From Pseudomonas sp. (lineage in GTDB: Bacteria > Pseudomonadota > Gammaproteobacteria > Pseudomonadales > Pseudomonadaceae), in NCBI RefSeq assembly GCF_030698175.1, contig NZ_JAUYNT010000042.1, positions 31,892 to 95,891 of the forward strand: 64,000 nucleotides of DNA, given 5' to 3'. A program made the position numbers and the translations under genes. Below are positions 18,006 through 27,081 of this stretch, piece after piece. Position 1 is the stretch's first letter. Each line of letters begins with the position of its first letter. The notes below the pieces were generated by a model. That model saw nothing but the letters and a program-made list of their open reading frames with translations. It had not been told where the DNA came from and made no database searches.

Positions 18006-18890
18006 ATGCTCAAACATTGGCCACCGCTGAACACCCTGCGCGGCTTCGAAGCGGCCGCGCGCCTGGGCAGCTTCCACAAGGCCGCCGATGAGTTGCACCT
18101 CACCCAGTCGGCCATCAGCCAGCAGATTCGCAGCCTCGAGGCCTACCTGGAGCAGCCGTTGTTTGCGCGTAACGGTCGCAGCGTCAGCCTCACCGATGCC
18201 GGCCATGACCTGCTGAGCACCACCCAGGCACTGCTGCAACAACTGGCCATGGGCATCCGCCGGCTGGATCAGTACCACAAGCCCAATCAACTGATCCTCA
18301 ACACCACCCCGGCCTTCGCCCGCCATTGGCTACTGCCGCGTCTGGGCGATTTTCGCCAGCTGCATCCCGAGGTTGATCTGTGGCTGTTTACCAGTGACGA
18401 AGCCCCCGACATGGCCAGCCAGACCATCGACCTGGCGGTGCGCGACGACCTCACGGCGCAAGCCGACTGCAGCTTTAAACCGCTGTATCGCGACCAGCTG
18501 TTTCCGGCCTGCCACCCCAGCGTGCTGACACAGCCGCCCGCGCAACGCTGCACCCTGCATGGCGAACGGCAAATGGATTGGAGCCATTGGACGGTGGCGG
18601 CCGGCGTCGATGTCGGCCAACAGAGCAACGGCCTGAACTTCTCCGACCCCGGCCTGTTGCTGGATGCCGCTTGCGGTGGGTTGGGCATCGCCCTGGTCAG
18701 CCAATTGCTCAGCCAATCCGCGCAAGCCAACGGCCTCTTGCAGCCCTTGACCGAGCAACGCATCGACGGCCCGAGCTGGGCCTGGTTGGTGCATCACGAC
18801 AGCGAAAACAACCCGCTGACCCGCAACTTTTGCGCCTGGCTGGAGAGTCAACTGGCGGATGTGCATCCGCCGGGTTCTAGCGCTTTATAG
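18006..18890 (+). CDS. LysR-family transcriptional regulator (GcvA-like)
   Basis: A 294-residue regulator. The N-terminal winged helix-turn-helix is LNTLRGFEAAARLGSFHKAA followed by DELHLTQSAISQQIRSLE, the GcvA subgroup pattern. The remainder is a periplasmic-binding-protein-like effector domain. It is divergent from the polyamine-binding/deiminase/amidohydrolase genes, the usual place for a LysR regulator of that operon. The effector is plausibly a polyamine or guanidino compound, which is inference. Confidence 0.88.
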   Translation: MLKHWPPLNTLRGFEAAARLGSFHKAADELHLTQSAISQQIRSLEAYLEQPLFARNGRSVSLTDAGHDLLSTTQALLQQLAMGIRRLDQYHKPNQLILNTTPAFARHWLLPRLGDFRQLHPEVDLWLFTSDEAPDMASQTIDLAVRDDLTAQADCSFKPLYRDQLFPACHPSVLTQPPAQRCTLHGERQMDWSHWTVAAGVDVGQQSNGLNFSDPGLLLDAACGGLGIALVSQLLSQSAQANGLLQPLTEQRIDGPSWAWLVHHDSENNPLTRNFCAWLESQLADVHPPGSSAL

Positions 18891-18945
18891 GCGCGGTTTC
18901 CAAACTGCACGCTGATTCAGTTTTTTCCCTACGGCGCAAAACTCA

Positions 18946-19033
18946 TCGCGGATAAATCCGCTCCTACGCAAGCCCGGCACCTGCAGCAATTTCATCGGCT
19001 AGCCGCCCCTTGTAGGAGCGGATTTATCCGCGA
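18946..19033. repeat. REP pair in inverted orientation (BIME-like)
   Basis: The 22-base arm at 18946-18967 (TCGCGGATAAATCCGCTCC...) is a perfect reverse complement of 19012-19033 (GTAGGAGCGGATTTATCCGC...). This is the classic Pseudomonas REP sequence, here as a head-to-head pair after the LysR gene. The same class recurs at 30749-30830. Confidence 0.88.
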
Positions 19034-19111
19034 TTGGCCAGTGCCGACAGCACAAACATCAAGGCCAACACCCTCTCACAAAAGACTACGCCCCTCACAA
19101 AAAGCCCAAAC

Positions 19112-19143
19112 AAAAACGCCCCGAACCAGTCGGGGCGTTTTTG
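19112..19143. terminator. Bidirectional rho-independent terminator
   Basis: AAAAACGCCCCGA and TCGGGGCGTTTTT form a strong stem with A- and T-runs on both sides. It lies between the convergent LysR gene (+) and the YajG-like lipoprotein gene (-) and can serve both. Confidence 0.9.
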
Positions 19144-19196
19144 TCTGAGTGGCGCAGCAGCTATTCAGCCAAACACGCGCGCTTACCTGTCGGTCG

Positions 19197-19781
19197 TTAC
19201 TGCGCCAATAACTGGCCAATACTCGGGTCTTTAAAGGCGCGGCTCAGGGCATCGCTGAGCACTTCGCTGACCAGCTTGTTGTTGGTTTGCTCGTTCGGTG
19301 CCATGCCAAAGTGTTGATTCAGCGAGGCGCCATATTGGCCGCTGTAGCGACGCGTGGCGTTTTGCGCGTCAACCCGGAAGTTGGCGTTGATAGTTGCTTC
19401 AGTCACATACAGACCTTCCTTGGGCGACTGATACTTCAAATCGGTCAGGGTCAGGGTCAGCTGTGGCGCGTTGTAGGCATTGCTGCTCGGGGTAAAGCCA
19501 AGCAAACGCACCGCCGCTTCGGCTTGCGCCTGCAGCTTGGGCATCAGTTGCTGACCGGCCACGCTGATGGTGCTGGTTTCCGGGTACATGCCACCACGAG
19601 TGCCCAACACAGGCGACTTACGCCCATCGACCAAACGCACTTGCACCGGCTGACCATGACCAACCGCCGTTAGCGGGGTATTCAACACAGGGATCGGGCT
19701 AAGTTGTTGCGGACTGTGGACGCAACCAACGAGGGTCAGGCTGCTAACAGCCAACAAACCGAACAACAGGCGATGCAGCAT
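19197..19781 (-). CDS. YajG-family lipoprotein
   Basis: A 194-residue protein starting MLHRLLFGLLAVSSLTLVGC, with a lipobox LVGC near residue 20. The body (PVQVRLVDGRK, then TLTLTDLKYQ) fits the YajG family of small outer-membrane-type lipoproteins of unknown function. Of two nearby ATGs the inner one has GGAGAG at a workable distance; the outer one is only a few bases from it. Confidence 0.82.
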   Translation of the reverse strand: MLHRLLFGLLAVSSLTLVGCVHSPQQLSPIPVLNTPLTAVGHGQPVQVRLVDGRKSPVLGTRGGMYPETSTISVAGQQLMPKLQAQAEAAVRLLGFTPSSNAYNAPQLTLTLTDLKYQSPKEGLYVTEATINANFRVDAQNATRRYSGQYGASLNQHFGMAPNEQTNNKLVSEVLSDALSRAFKDPSIGQLLAQ

Positions 19782-19925
19782 GTTCATCTCTCCAAGGGTG
19801 GGCGGCAAATAAGCGGCAGTATAACCACGCCGCCGCGCCGCTTACAGCAGCGGCAGTTTTTGACCGACGCCTAGGCGCCAGGTTCCCTCAAGCTGCAGTA
19901 GCTCTTTGTCGGATGGATTGAGCTT

Positions 19926-19974
19926 GCGATACCCATCGAGTATCGACGGCGATCAAGCCCGTGATGGGTATCGC
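19926..19974. repeat. Palindromic intergenic repeat
   Basis: GCGATACCCATC (19926-19937) and GATGGGTATCGC (19963-19974) are perfect 12-base inverted copies with a 25-base loop, next to TCCACCACATCCTACGCCC. This looks like one of the small mobile palindromes of pseudomonads. It lies between yajG and mqo. Confidence 0.65.
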
Positions 19975-20046
19975 TGCGCTCCACCACATCCTACGCCCGG
20001 TTTCCCAACGGTTAATGGGCATCAACACCTAACGAGCACAAAAACA

Positions 20047-20070
20047 AAAACCGCCCCGAAGGGCGGTTTA
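20047..20070 (-). terminator. Rho-independent terminator of mqo
   Basis: On the minus strand AAACCGCCC TTCG GGGCGGTTT is followed by TTTGTTTTTG. It sits 16 bp after the mqo stop and is a textbook terminator with a UUCG tetraloop. Confidence 0.9.
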
Positions 20071-20085
20071 GTCAACGCATCAAGC

Positions 20086-21588
20086 TCAGGCTGCTGCGGT
20101 CGGGCCCAGACCCAACACCTGATCCGATTGCGCCTGCACGCTGCGGTATAGCTCGGCATCGGTTTCCAGGGTCTTCGCGGTAGCCTTGAAGATACCTCGC
20201 AAACGCGACTGCCACTGCTCGCTGCGCAGCTGCTCAGGAAAGCAGCGCTCAAGCAGATCGAGCATGATCGAAACCGTCACCGAAGCACCTGGGGAGGCGC
20301 CCAGCAAGGCCGCCAGGCTGCCATCAGCGGAGGCCACCAACTCGGTGCCGAACTGCAGAATGCCGCCGTTCTTTTCATCTTTCTTGATGATCTGCACGCG
20401 CTGGCCGGCCGTCTCCAAGCGCCAGTCTTCGGCCTTGGCATTCGGGTAGAACTTGCGCAAAGCGTCCAGGCGCTGGTCTTGGGACTGCAGCACTTCGCCC
20501 ATCAGATATTTGGTCAGGTCAAAGTTGTCGCGCGCCACGGCCAGCATCGGCAAGATATTGCTCGGACGGATCGACAGCGGCAGATCGAGGAACGAGCCAT
20601 GCTTCAAGAACTTGGTGGTAAAACCGGCGTAAGGCCCGAACAGCAGGGACTTTTTACCCTCGACCATGCGGGTATCCAAGTGCGGCACCGACATCGGCGG
20701 CGCGCCGACATCGGCCTGGCTGTAAACCTTGGCCTGATGCTGGCTGACCACTTCGGGGTTGTCGCAACGCAGCCACTGGCCACTCACCGGGAAACCGCCA
20801 AAGCCCTTGCCTTCCGGGATACCGGACATCTGCAGCAACGGCAAGGCCGCGCCGCCAGCGCCGAGGAAGACGAAGCGCGACTGCACTTTACGGGTGCTGC
20901 CAGCGACCAGATCCTTGATGCTGACCAGCCAACCGGCGTCGTTACGCTCCAGGCCCACGACTTTATTGCTGTACTTAACGTCGGTGTGATCTTGCTCAGA
21001 CAAAAAGTGCAGCAACTGGTTGGTCAGCGAGCCGAAGTTGACGTCGCTGCCGCCCAGAGCGCGAGTCGCCGCGACCGGTTCATCGGCGGCGCGGCCCGGC
21101 ATCATCAGTGGCATCCACTGCGCCAGGGTGTCGCGGTCTTCGGTGTATTCCATGCCATGGAAGCAATGGTGCTTGCTCATCTGGGCAAAGCGCGACTTGA
21201 GAAAACCGATGTCTTCCTGGCCACGCACGAAACTGAGATGGGGTACTGGGTTAATGAAACTTTGCGCGGAGCCGAAGGTGCCTTTTTCGATCAAGTAGGC
21301 CCAAAACTGCTTGGACTCCTCGAACATGGCATTGATGCTGACGGCCTTTTTGATCTCGACCGAACCGTCTGCAGCCTGCGGCGTGTAATTAAGCTCACAC
21401 AAGCCAGCATGGCCGGTGCCCGCGTTGTTCCATGGGTTGGAACTCTCGATAGCACCCGCATCCATCAACTCAACAACTTCCAGCTTGATCGTCGGATCAA
21501 GCTCTTTGAGCAGCACGGCGAGCGTTGCGCTCATGATGCCGGCCCCAACCAACACCACATCTACTGCCTGGTTATCGTTTTGCGCCAT
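20086..21588 (-). CDS. mqo: Malate:quinone oxidoreductase
   Basis: A 500-residue FAD enzyme starting MAQNDNQAVDVVLVGAGIMS, with the dinucleotide-binding glycines VGAGIMSATLA. Other family blocks are NNAGTGHAGLCELNYTP, FGPYAGFTTKFLK and ASPGASVTVS near the end. It oxidises malate to oxaloacetate and passes electrons to quinone at the inner membrane, working beside or instead of NAD-dependent malate dehydrogenase. The ATG at 21588 has GGAGA eight bases upstream; the longer frame to 21657 lacks such a site. A terminator follows directly, so it is probably monocistronic. Confidence 0.95.
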   Translation of the reverse strand: MAQNDNQAVDVVLVGAGIMSATLAVLLKELDPTIKLEVVELMDAGAIESSNPWNNAGTGHAGLCELNYTPQAADGSVEIKKAVSINAMFEESKQFWAYLIEKGTFGSAQSFINPVPHLSFVRGQEDIGFLKSRFAQMSKHHCFHGMEYTEDRDTLAQWMPLMMPGRAADEPVAATRALGGSDVNFGSLTNQLLHFLSEQDHTDVKYSNKVVGLERNDAGWLVSIKDLVAGSTRKVQSRFVFLGAGGAALPLLQMSGIPEGKGFGGFPVSGQWLRCDNPEVVSQHQAKVYSQADVGAPPMSVPHLDTRMVEGKKSLLFGPYAGFTTKFLKHGSFLDLPLSIRPSNILPMLAVARDNFDLTKYLMGEVLQSQDQRLDALRKFYPNAKAEDWRLETAGQRVQIIKKDEKNGGILQFGTELVASADGSLAALLGASPGASVTVSIMLDLLERCFPEQLRSEQWQSRLRGIFKATAKTLETDAELYRSVQAQSDQVLGLGPTAAA

Positions 21589-22010
21589 TACCGCATCTCC
21601 ACAATCGAAATCTGCTGCATCCCGCCGGGGCGGCTCGCTTGGTTGAGCCCGCACCAACTGATCATTACTGCCCGCCAGACGTATTCAGAGCCAGGAAGAG
21701 GTAACTTCCAGATAACTAATGGCCCCCTGCATGCACCTCAACCAGCCCCACAACCGGAGACAAACAAGCGACTGGGTTCAGCTCAACAGCTCATTGACAC
21801 TCATCAGGATATCTCCCAACGCTGCCATTTCTGCACAGAACAGGCCCCTATAAGGGCGTTATTTTTGCGGCGCGAACGATACCATTAATGACGCATTGCT
21901 TAACGCAAAAATTGCGCAAGCCGCTTCCGCTGATCTTTTTCTTGCCGGCCTAGCCCCTTACGGTCGCTTAAACCGCGACTTTTCGCCGCATAACCTGGGG
22001 TTTTTCGCTA
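21589..22010. other. Intergenic region upstream of mqo
   Basis: About 420 bases, fairly AT-rich around 21850-21950. It must contain the mqo promoter on the minus strand and the 3' end of the transglycosylase transcript. I saw no clear terminator hairpin, RNA gene or reliable -35/-10 pair. A TTGACA at 21793 on the plus strand has no matching gene. Confidence 0.5.
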
Positions 22011-22625
22011 TTAAAACCAGCCGGATGAGAGGCTGTCTTTACAACCTTTGTATTGCATCGAATAGCGCCTGGAGCGCTCATCAACTTTGCGCGCCACCGG
22101 CAGCAACCAGGCTTTTTGCAGATGACTGCCACGGCTGAAGCCGCCCCAGCCCTCGTGATAGTTGAGATACTGGTTATAGGCATCCCATTTGGAGATGCCA
22201 TTAACCTTCTGGGTTTTGCTGGTGTACCAGCCCATGAAGTCCAGGGCATCGTCAAAATTATCGCGGTTCGACCAGTTATTGCCGGTCTCGCGTTGATAAT
22301 CGGCCCAGGTCTCATCCTTTACCTGTGCATAGCCATAGGCGGTGCTGGGTCGGCCATAGGGAATGATGCCGAGGAAGTAGCGCATCGGCGGACGGGCATC
22401 GGCGCGAAAGCTCGACTCTTGATACATCATCGCCATAGGCACAAAGGCCGGCGTGCCCCAGCGCTTGCTGACGTCTTCGGCGACCGTATGCCACTCGGGT
22501 TTTTCTGCAAAGATCAGGCACAGGTCTTCTTGCTGTTTGGGCGGCTGGCTGCTGCAACCACCGAGCAAGCTGGCGCTCAGCAGCGCCAACCATGCCGCGC
22601 CGCGAACCAGCTGAGACTCAAGCAC
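22011..22625 (-). CDS. Lytic transglycosylase SLT-domain lipoprotein
   Basis: Of possible starts I chose the GTG at 22625, which gives VLESQLVRGAAWLALLSASLLGGCSS with lipobox LLGGC and overlaps the upstream stop by 8 bp. Product about 204 residues. The SLT lysozyme-like core shows in PAFVPMAMMYQESSF with the catalytic Glu, and STAYGYAQVKDETW. It should cleave peptidoglycan from an envelope-bound position. The C-terminal repeat-free tail is rich in aromatic residues (YLNYHEGWGG). Confidence 0.85.
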   Translation of the reverse strand: MLESQLVRGAAWLALLSASLLGGCSSQPPKQQEDLCLIFAEKPEWHTVAEDVSKRWGTPAFVPMAMMYQESSFRADARPPMRYFLGIIPYGRPSTAYGYAQVKDETWADYQRETGNNWSNRDNFDDALDFMGWYTSKTQKVNGISKWDAYNQYLNYHEGWGGFSRGSHLQKAWLLPVARKVDERSRRYSMQYKGCKDSLSSGWF

Positions 22626-22905
22626 GGGCGGCCTGGATGATCTCGATGTATGGCTGGGCCAAACGCTGATCGGCAATCAAGGCAACAAAATCACGGCCTT
22701 GCTCGTCGCTGGCATTCAGGTCAAAACCAGCGGCGACAAAGAAGCCGACAAAGCGCTCGAAGTCATCAACCCGCAGGCCGCGGTAAGCCTTGATCAGCTT
22801 GTGCAAAGATGGCGGTGTGGCATCTGCCGGCTCAACGGCCAGGAACAGCTTAATCGGCTCATCAGCAATTTCTTCGCCAATTACCTGTTTCTTGTCTTTA
22901 CGCAT
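22618..22905 (-). CDS. Conserved small protein (PA4642-like)
   Basis: A 95-residue soluble protein starting MRKDKKQVIGEEIADEPIKL, with the core LIKAYRGLRVDDFERFVGFF. The family is common in pseudomonads at this place beside mqo and has no known function that I can name. The ATG at 22905 has GGAG at seven bases. Its stop overlaps the GTG start of the transglycosylase, so the two are probably coupled. Confidence 0.8.
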   Translation of the reverse strand: MRKDKKQVIGEEIADEPIKLFLAVEPADATPPSLHKLIKAYRGLRVDDFERFVGFFVAAGFDLNASDEQGRDFVALIADQRLAQPYIEIIQAARA

Positions 22906-23146
22906 CAGTCGCTCCACTACATCGAATTTTACCAGGCCGACAGTTTACCCACGGGCCGGCCCAGGCTCAACGCGCACGCACGGGTCTGCACCGCGACATT
23001 AAGCGCGGGCGAGTACCAAGCCCCAATAACGCGCACCCATACCGCCAAAATGACCAGCTGCGGTGCGCTAAAACCCCCGACAACCACGGTCAAGCCAGTT
23101 GCACAGACTTATACTGCAGTCATTAGCCGCGCACCCGAGCCGCCCA

Positions 23147-24871
23147 ATGCACTTACCTCCGCTGTTCGCCGCCTGGCGTCAAACGCTGCAGGCCGGTTAC
23201 TCATTGAAAGCCTTGCGCGGTGATCTGGCCGCCGGCTTAACGGTCGGCATCATCGCCATTCCACTGGCCATGGCCCTGGCAATTGCCGTCGGTGTGGCGC
23301 CGCAATACGGCCTCTACACCGTGCTGGTGGCGGCGCCGCTGATCGCCCTGACTGGCGGCTCACGCTTTAATGTGTCCGGGCCGACCGCCGCCTTTGTGGT
23401 GATCTTGCTGCCGATCACCCAGCAATACGGGGTGGCTGGCTTACTGCTGTGCAGCATGCTCGCCGGGCTGATTATGATCGCCCTGGGACTGGCGCGGGCC
23501 GGGCGACTGATCGAATTTGTGCCCTACCCGGTGACACTCGGTTTTACCGCTGGCATCGGTGTGGTGATTGCCACCCTGCAATTTAAAGATCTTTTCGGCC
23601 TGACGTTAAGCAGTCAGCCGCTGCATTATTTACAGCAACTCGAAGTGTTACTGAGCGCCATACCCAGCGCCCATTTAGGCGATGCCCTGGTCGGCGCCAT
23701 CAGCCTGGCGGTGCTGCTGATCTGGCCGCGCTGGGTACCCAAGGTGCCTGGCCACTTGGCTGCATTGGCCGTCGGCACTTTTGCCGGACTGACCCTGGAG
23801 CACTTCGGCATACCGCTGGCGACCCTCGGCGAGCGCTTCAGCTACAGCCTCGACGGCATTGTGCATGCCGGCATCCCGCCGTTTCTGCCGAGCTTTGCCT
23901 GGCCCTGGGAATTGCCGGCAGCCAATGGTCAGCCGCTGCAACTGTCGTTTGAGCTGATCCGCCAGCTGCTGGCACCAGCCTTTGCCATCGCCATGCTCGG
24001 GGCGATTGAATCGCTGCTCTGCGCGGTGGTCGCCGACGGCATGACCGGCAGCAAACATGACCCGAATGCCGAGCTGATCGGCCAAGGCCTGGGCAACTTG
24101 GTCGCCCCACTGTTTGGCGGCATTACCGCCACCGCCGCCATCGCCCGCAGCGCCGCCAATGTGCGTGCCGGCGCCTTCTCGCCACTGGCGGCGATCATCC
24201 ATGCCGGCGTGGTGCTGGTGGCGATACTGCTGTTGGCACCGCTGTTCAGTTACCTGCCGATGGCGGCGCTGGCGGCGTTACTGCTGATGGTGGCCTGGAA
24301 TATGAGCGAACCGGGACATGTGCTGCACACCCTGCGCATCGCCCCACGCAGTGACGTGCTGGTGCTGCTGACCTGCTTGATTCTGACTGTGCTGTTCGAC
24401 ATGGTGCTGGCGGTCGGCGTCGGCCTACTGCTGGCGGCCGGCTTGTTTATCAAGCGCATGAGCGACCTGACCGACACGGCGGTCTTGCCCAAGCACTTCC
24501 ATCAAGCCCTGCAAGATCTGCCCGAACACGTGCTGGTGTACGCCATTCGCGGCCCGTTGTTCTTTGGCGCGGCAGAAAAAGCCCTCAGCGTTCTGCGCCG
24601 CTACGCCCCCGGCGTGAAGCTGGTGATTGTCGACATCAGCGCCGTGCCGCTGCTGGACCTGACCGCCCTGGCAGCCCTGGATAATGTGCTGCGCGACTAC
24701 CGCAAACAGAACATTGGTCTGATTCTAGTGGGCAGCTCACCACGGGTGCGACTCAAGCTGCGCCGGGCCAATATCCAGCGCGAAGAAGGTCGACTGGCCT
24801 ATGTCGGCAACCTCGACCAAGCCCGCGAGAAGGCGTTGCGCTGGCTAAATCCAGAGCCCGCAGACAACTAA
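23147..24871 (+). CDS. SulP-family anion transporter with C-terminal STAS domain
   Basis: A 574-residue membrane protein starting MHLPPLFAAWRQTLQAGYSL. Residues about 25-420 hold 12 or so membrane segments with the SulP motifs LRGDLAAGLTVGIIAIPLA and SRFNVSGPTAAFV. The C-terminus (from about residue 450: LPEHVLVYAIRGPLFFGAAE) is a STAS regulatory domain. Substrates in the family include sulfate, bicarbonate and C4-dicarboxylates (DauA); the choice is open. No strong ribosome site precedes the ATG; a TTG 16 codons upstream is an alternative. The stop overlaps the cupin gene's stop from the other strand by 3 bases. Confidence 0.9.
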   Translation: MHLPPLFAAWRQTLQAGYSLKALRGDLAAGLTVGIIAIPLAMALAIAVGVAPQYGLYTVLVAAPLIALTGGSRFNVSGPTAAFVVILLPITQQYGVAGLLLCSMLAGLIMIALGLARAGRLIEFVPYPVTLGFTAGIGVVIATLQFKDLFGLTLSSQPLHYLQQLEVLLSAIPSAHLGDALVGAISLAVLLIWPRWVPKVPGHLAALAVGTFAGLTLEHFGIPLATLGERFSYSLDGIVHAGIPPFLPSFAWPWELPAANGQPLQLSFELIRQLLAPAFAIAMLGAIESLLCAVVADGMTGSKHDPNAELIGQGLGNLVAPLFGGITATAAIARSAANVRAGAFSPLAAIIHAGVVLVAILLLAPLFSYLPMAALAALLLMVAWNMSEPGHVLHTLRIAPRSDVLVLLTCLILTVLFDMVLAVGVGLLLAAGLFIKRMSDLTDTAVLPKHFHQALQDLPEHVLVYAIRGPLFFGAAEKALSVLRRYAPGVKLVIVDISAVPLLDLTALAALDNVLRDYRKQNIGLILVGSSPRVRLKLRRANIQREEGRLAYVGNLDQAREKALRWLNPEPADN

Positions 24872-25368
24872 GACGGTTGGGAGTTATCCACCGACTGCTT
24901 GAATTGCGCCTGCATCCAGGCCAGGTAACTGGCCACCTCGGGCGCGCCTTCACGTGGCGCCCAGGGCGCTAGTTCCGCCTCGGTGATTGGCCTATACGGG
25001 CCAGCCTTGCACTCGAACAGCACGCTATCCGGCGCCAGCACCGCCAGTGCATGAAACACTCCCGGCGGTAGATCGACACCGGCACATCCGCCGCCGGCCT
25101 GCAACAAGCGCTTGTCCAGCAGCTCGCCCGCCTCGGTAAAGATCAGCAAACCAAAGCAACCCTGCAACGCCAGCAAGGTTTCGGCTTTATCGTCGGCCAA
25201 GTGCCGATGCGGCGGGATATAGCTGCCCGGTTGCAGTCCCACCACCATCCGGTGGCAAGGCTCGCTCATGGCATGCAAGTTGTGATGCTGACGCTGGCGC
25301 GGAGTGGCTGCCGCCTGGGCAGCCAGGTCAGCAAACAGCGCTTGATCGAGAAAGCGGGGTACCGTCAC
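24868..25368 (-). CDS. WbuC-like cupin protein
   Basis: A 166-residue protein from a GTG start that overlaps the hpt stop as GTGA. The cupin metal site is PPHRHLADDKAETLLALQG, with a second histidine block in LPPGVFHALAVL. RQRQHHNLHAMSEPCHRM in front is the WbuC-family pattern. The function is unknown; WbuC proteins are often seen with polysaccharide genes, but here the partner is purine salvage. A longer frame to 25455 would lie inside hpt and is unlikely. Confidence 0.82.
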   Translation of the reverse strand: MTVPRFLDQALFADLAAQAAATPRQRQHHNLHAMSEPCHRMVVGLQPGSYIPPHRHLADDKAETLLALQGCFGLLIFTEAGELLDKRLLQAGGGCAGVDLPPGVFHALAVLAPDSVLFECKAGPYRPITEAELAPWAPREGAPEVASYLAWMQAQFKQSVDNSQPS

Positions 25369-25922
25369 AGACCCTTGACCGCATAGATGCCGGCGGCATT
25401 GCGCCAGTAGCCCTTGTAGTCCATGCCATAGCCGAAGATGTAGCGGTCGATGCAAGTCAAGCCGACGTAATCGGCTTTCAGGCTCGGGCGCGCCTTGCGG
25501 TCGTGTTCCTTGTCGATCAGCACGGCGGTGTGCACCGCGTTGGCTCCGGCATGCTGGCAGAAATCGATGATGGCGCCGAGGGTGTGCCCCTCATCGAGAA
25601 TGTCGTCGATGATCAAAACATCCCGGTCAATAAAGGATATTTCCGGCTTGGCCTTCCAGAACAGCTCGCCACCGCTGGTTTCGTTGCGGTAACGAGTGGC
25701 GTGCAGGTACGACTGCTCCAGCGGGAAATTCAGCTTGGGCAGCAGCTTGCCGGAAAACACCAAGCCGCCGTTCATCACGCAAAACACCACCGGATTGCGC
25801 TCCGCCAACTCGGCGTTAATCGCCTGCGCCACCCGCTCAATTGCCGCCTCAAGCTGGGCTTCGGTGTACAGACAATCGGCCTCAGCCATTACTTGACGGA
25901 TGTGCGCCAGATCAACGGACAT
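25365..25922 (-). CDS. hpt: Hypoxanthine-guanine phosphoribosyltransferase
   Basis: A 185-residue enzyme starting MSVDLAHIRQVMAEADCLY. The PRPP-binding motif is DVLIIDDILDEGHTL near residues 100-114; VVFCVMNGGLVFSGKLL is the conserved front loop. It converts hypoxanthine or guanine plus PRPP to IMP or GMP in the cytoplasm. GAGGAA precedes the ATG at 25922, and the upstream in-frame extension has a hydrophobic nonsense leader. It is coupled to the cupin gene by a 4-base overlap. Confidence 0.93.
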   Translation of the reverse strand: MSVDLAHIRQVMAEADCLYTEAQLEAAIERVAQAINAELAERNPVVFCVMNGGLVFSGKLLPKLNFPLEQSYLHATRYRNETSGGELFWKAKPEISFIDRDVLIIDDILDEGHTLGAIIDFCQHAGANAVHTAVLIDKEHDRKARPSLKADYVGLTCIDRYIFGYGMDYKGYWRNAAGIYAVKGL

Positions 25923-26059
25923 AGTGATTCCTCTGCGATAAGCCCAGTAAAAAAGGGGACAAAAGATACTGACCAATCGGCCAAGCAGCAAGCGCCACAG
26001 GATAAACGTCACCCTGGGTCGCGACTAACTGGCCAGCGCGGAATTGGCGCCCAGCCCAC

Positions 26060-26674
26060 TTAGTCCAGCAGATGGAACCTCGGTAAGCGCCACTGCCAAC
26101 GCATGGCGGCCATACGCACGCTAAACACCACGCCCATGGCGATAATGGAGGCGGGCTCTGCGGCGCACTGCAACTGCAATAAGGCCACGTACACCAGCGC
26201 CCCGAGCAGACAGGCCAAGGCGTAAATCTCCTGGCGGAAAATCAGCGGGATTTCATTGCACAACACATCGCGAATAACCCCACCCACCACACCGCTCATC
26301 ACCCCCATGATCAGCGCCGTGCCAACCGGCACCTGCTGAGCCAGGGCCATCGCCGTGCCGCTGACGGTAAATACTGCCAAACCAAAAGCATCGGCCAGCA
26401 ACAAGCCAAATTCATGAATGGGTTTGGTCATGCGCACCCACAATACGGTGCCCAACGCCGCGCCAAGCGCTACCCAGATGCCGCTTTGATCAGCCACCCA
26501 GCTCACCGGATGGCGGGCCAAAATCACATCGCGCAAGGTGCCGCCACCCAGGGCGGTGACCAAGCCGAGCACCGACACCCCAAACAAATCCATCGATTTA
26601 CGCCCCGCCATTAAGGCACCGCTTACCGCAAAAACCGCCACGCCAAAAAGATCGCAGTAATAGAGCACTGTCAT
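26060..26674 (-). CDS. Trimeric intracellular cation channel (TRIC)-family membrane protein
   Basis: A 204-residue protein with about seven hydrophobic helices, starting MTVLYYCDLFGVAVFAVSGA. The repeated glycine motif GVAVFAVSGALMAGR and ALGGGTLRDVILA, mirrored as AVFTVSGTAMA and VVGGVIRDVLCNE, is typical of the YadS/UPF0126 family, prokaryotic TRIC channels. The physiological ion and role in Pseudomonas are unknown. Confidence 0.88.
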   Translation of the reverse strand: MTVLYYCDLFGVAVFAVSGALMAGRKSMDLFGVSVLGLVTALGGGTLRDVILARHPVSWVADQSGIWVALGAALGTVLWVRMTKPIHEFGLLLADAFGLAVFTVSGTAMALAQQVPVGTALIMGVMSGVVGGVIRDVLCNEIPLIFRQEIYALACLLGALVYVALLQLQCAAEPASIIAMGVVFSVRMAAMRWQWRLPRFHLLD

Positions 26675-26892
26675 CGCCGCACCAACCCTTTGACCAAGCC
26701 CGATGTCACAGGCGTTGACGCCGCCCAGCAGACTAATTGAATTGGTTTTTATTATAATCTTGTTAGCATCAAGCTGTAATGACTATCTGGCTATAGACTG
26801 GCATGACCACCGATAACCCATGGGCGGTGACAGCCCAAGGCCGGGCAATTACAATTTTATTAACATTTATCGCGATCATGACTGAGCAACCC

Positions 26893-27081
26893 ATGGAAAA
26901 CAAAACTGCACGCCTCACCATACTTATCGACCCGGTCAAGAAAAAGGCCCTGGAAGAGCTTTGCGCCGGTCAGGACCTGACCTCATCACAGGTGGTGCGC
27001 CAGCTGATCCGTGACTACCTCGAAGCCCACGGCGTGAGCTACGCAACCAAAAGCAAAATCAACCTGAACGGCAAAAGCTAA
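26893..27081 (+). CDS. Small ribbon-helix-helix (CopG-like) protein
   Basis: About 62 residues starting MENKTARLTILIDPVKKKAL. The beta strand ARLTILID followed by two helices (PVKKKALEELCAG, SQVVRQLIRDYLEAHG) is the ribbon-helix-helix DNA-binding fold. In-frame ATGs at 26878 and 26803 would lengthen it; none has a strong ribosome site. The upstream DNA is AT-rich with TATAAT at 26753-26758. No toxin partner is adjacent, so it may be a free-standing regulator. Confidence 0.72.
   Translation: MENKTARLTILIDPVKKKALEELCAGQDLTSSQVVRQLIRDYLEAHGVSYATKSKINLNGKS

Noticed and set aside
26736..26758. TTGAAT ... TATAAT as a promoter for the ribbon-helix-helix gene
   Set aside because: The spacing is about 10 bp, too short. 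The -10-like hexamer may still be used with another -35 on either strand.
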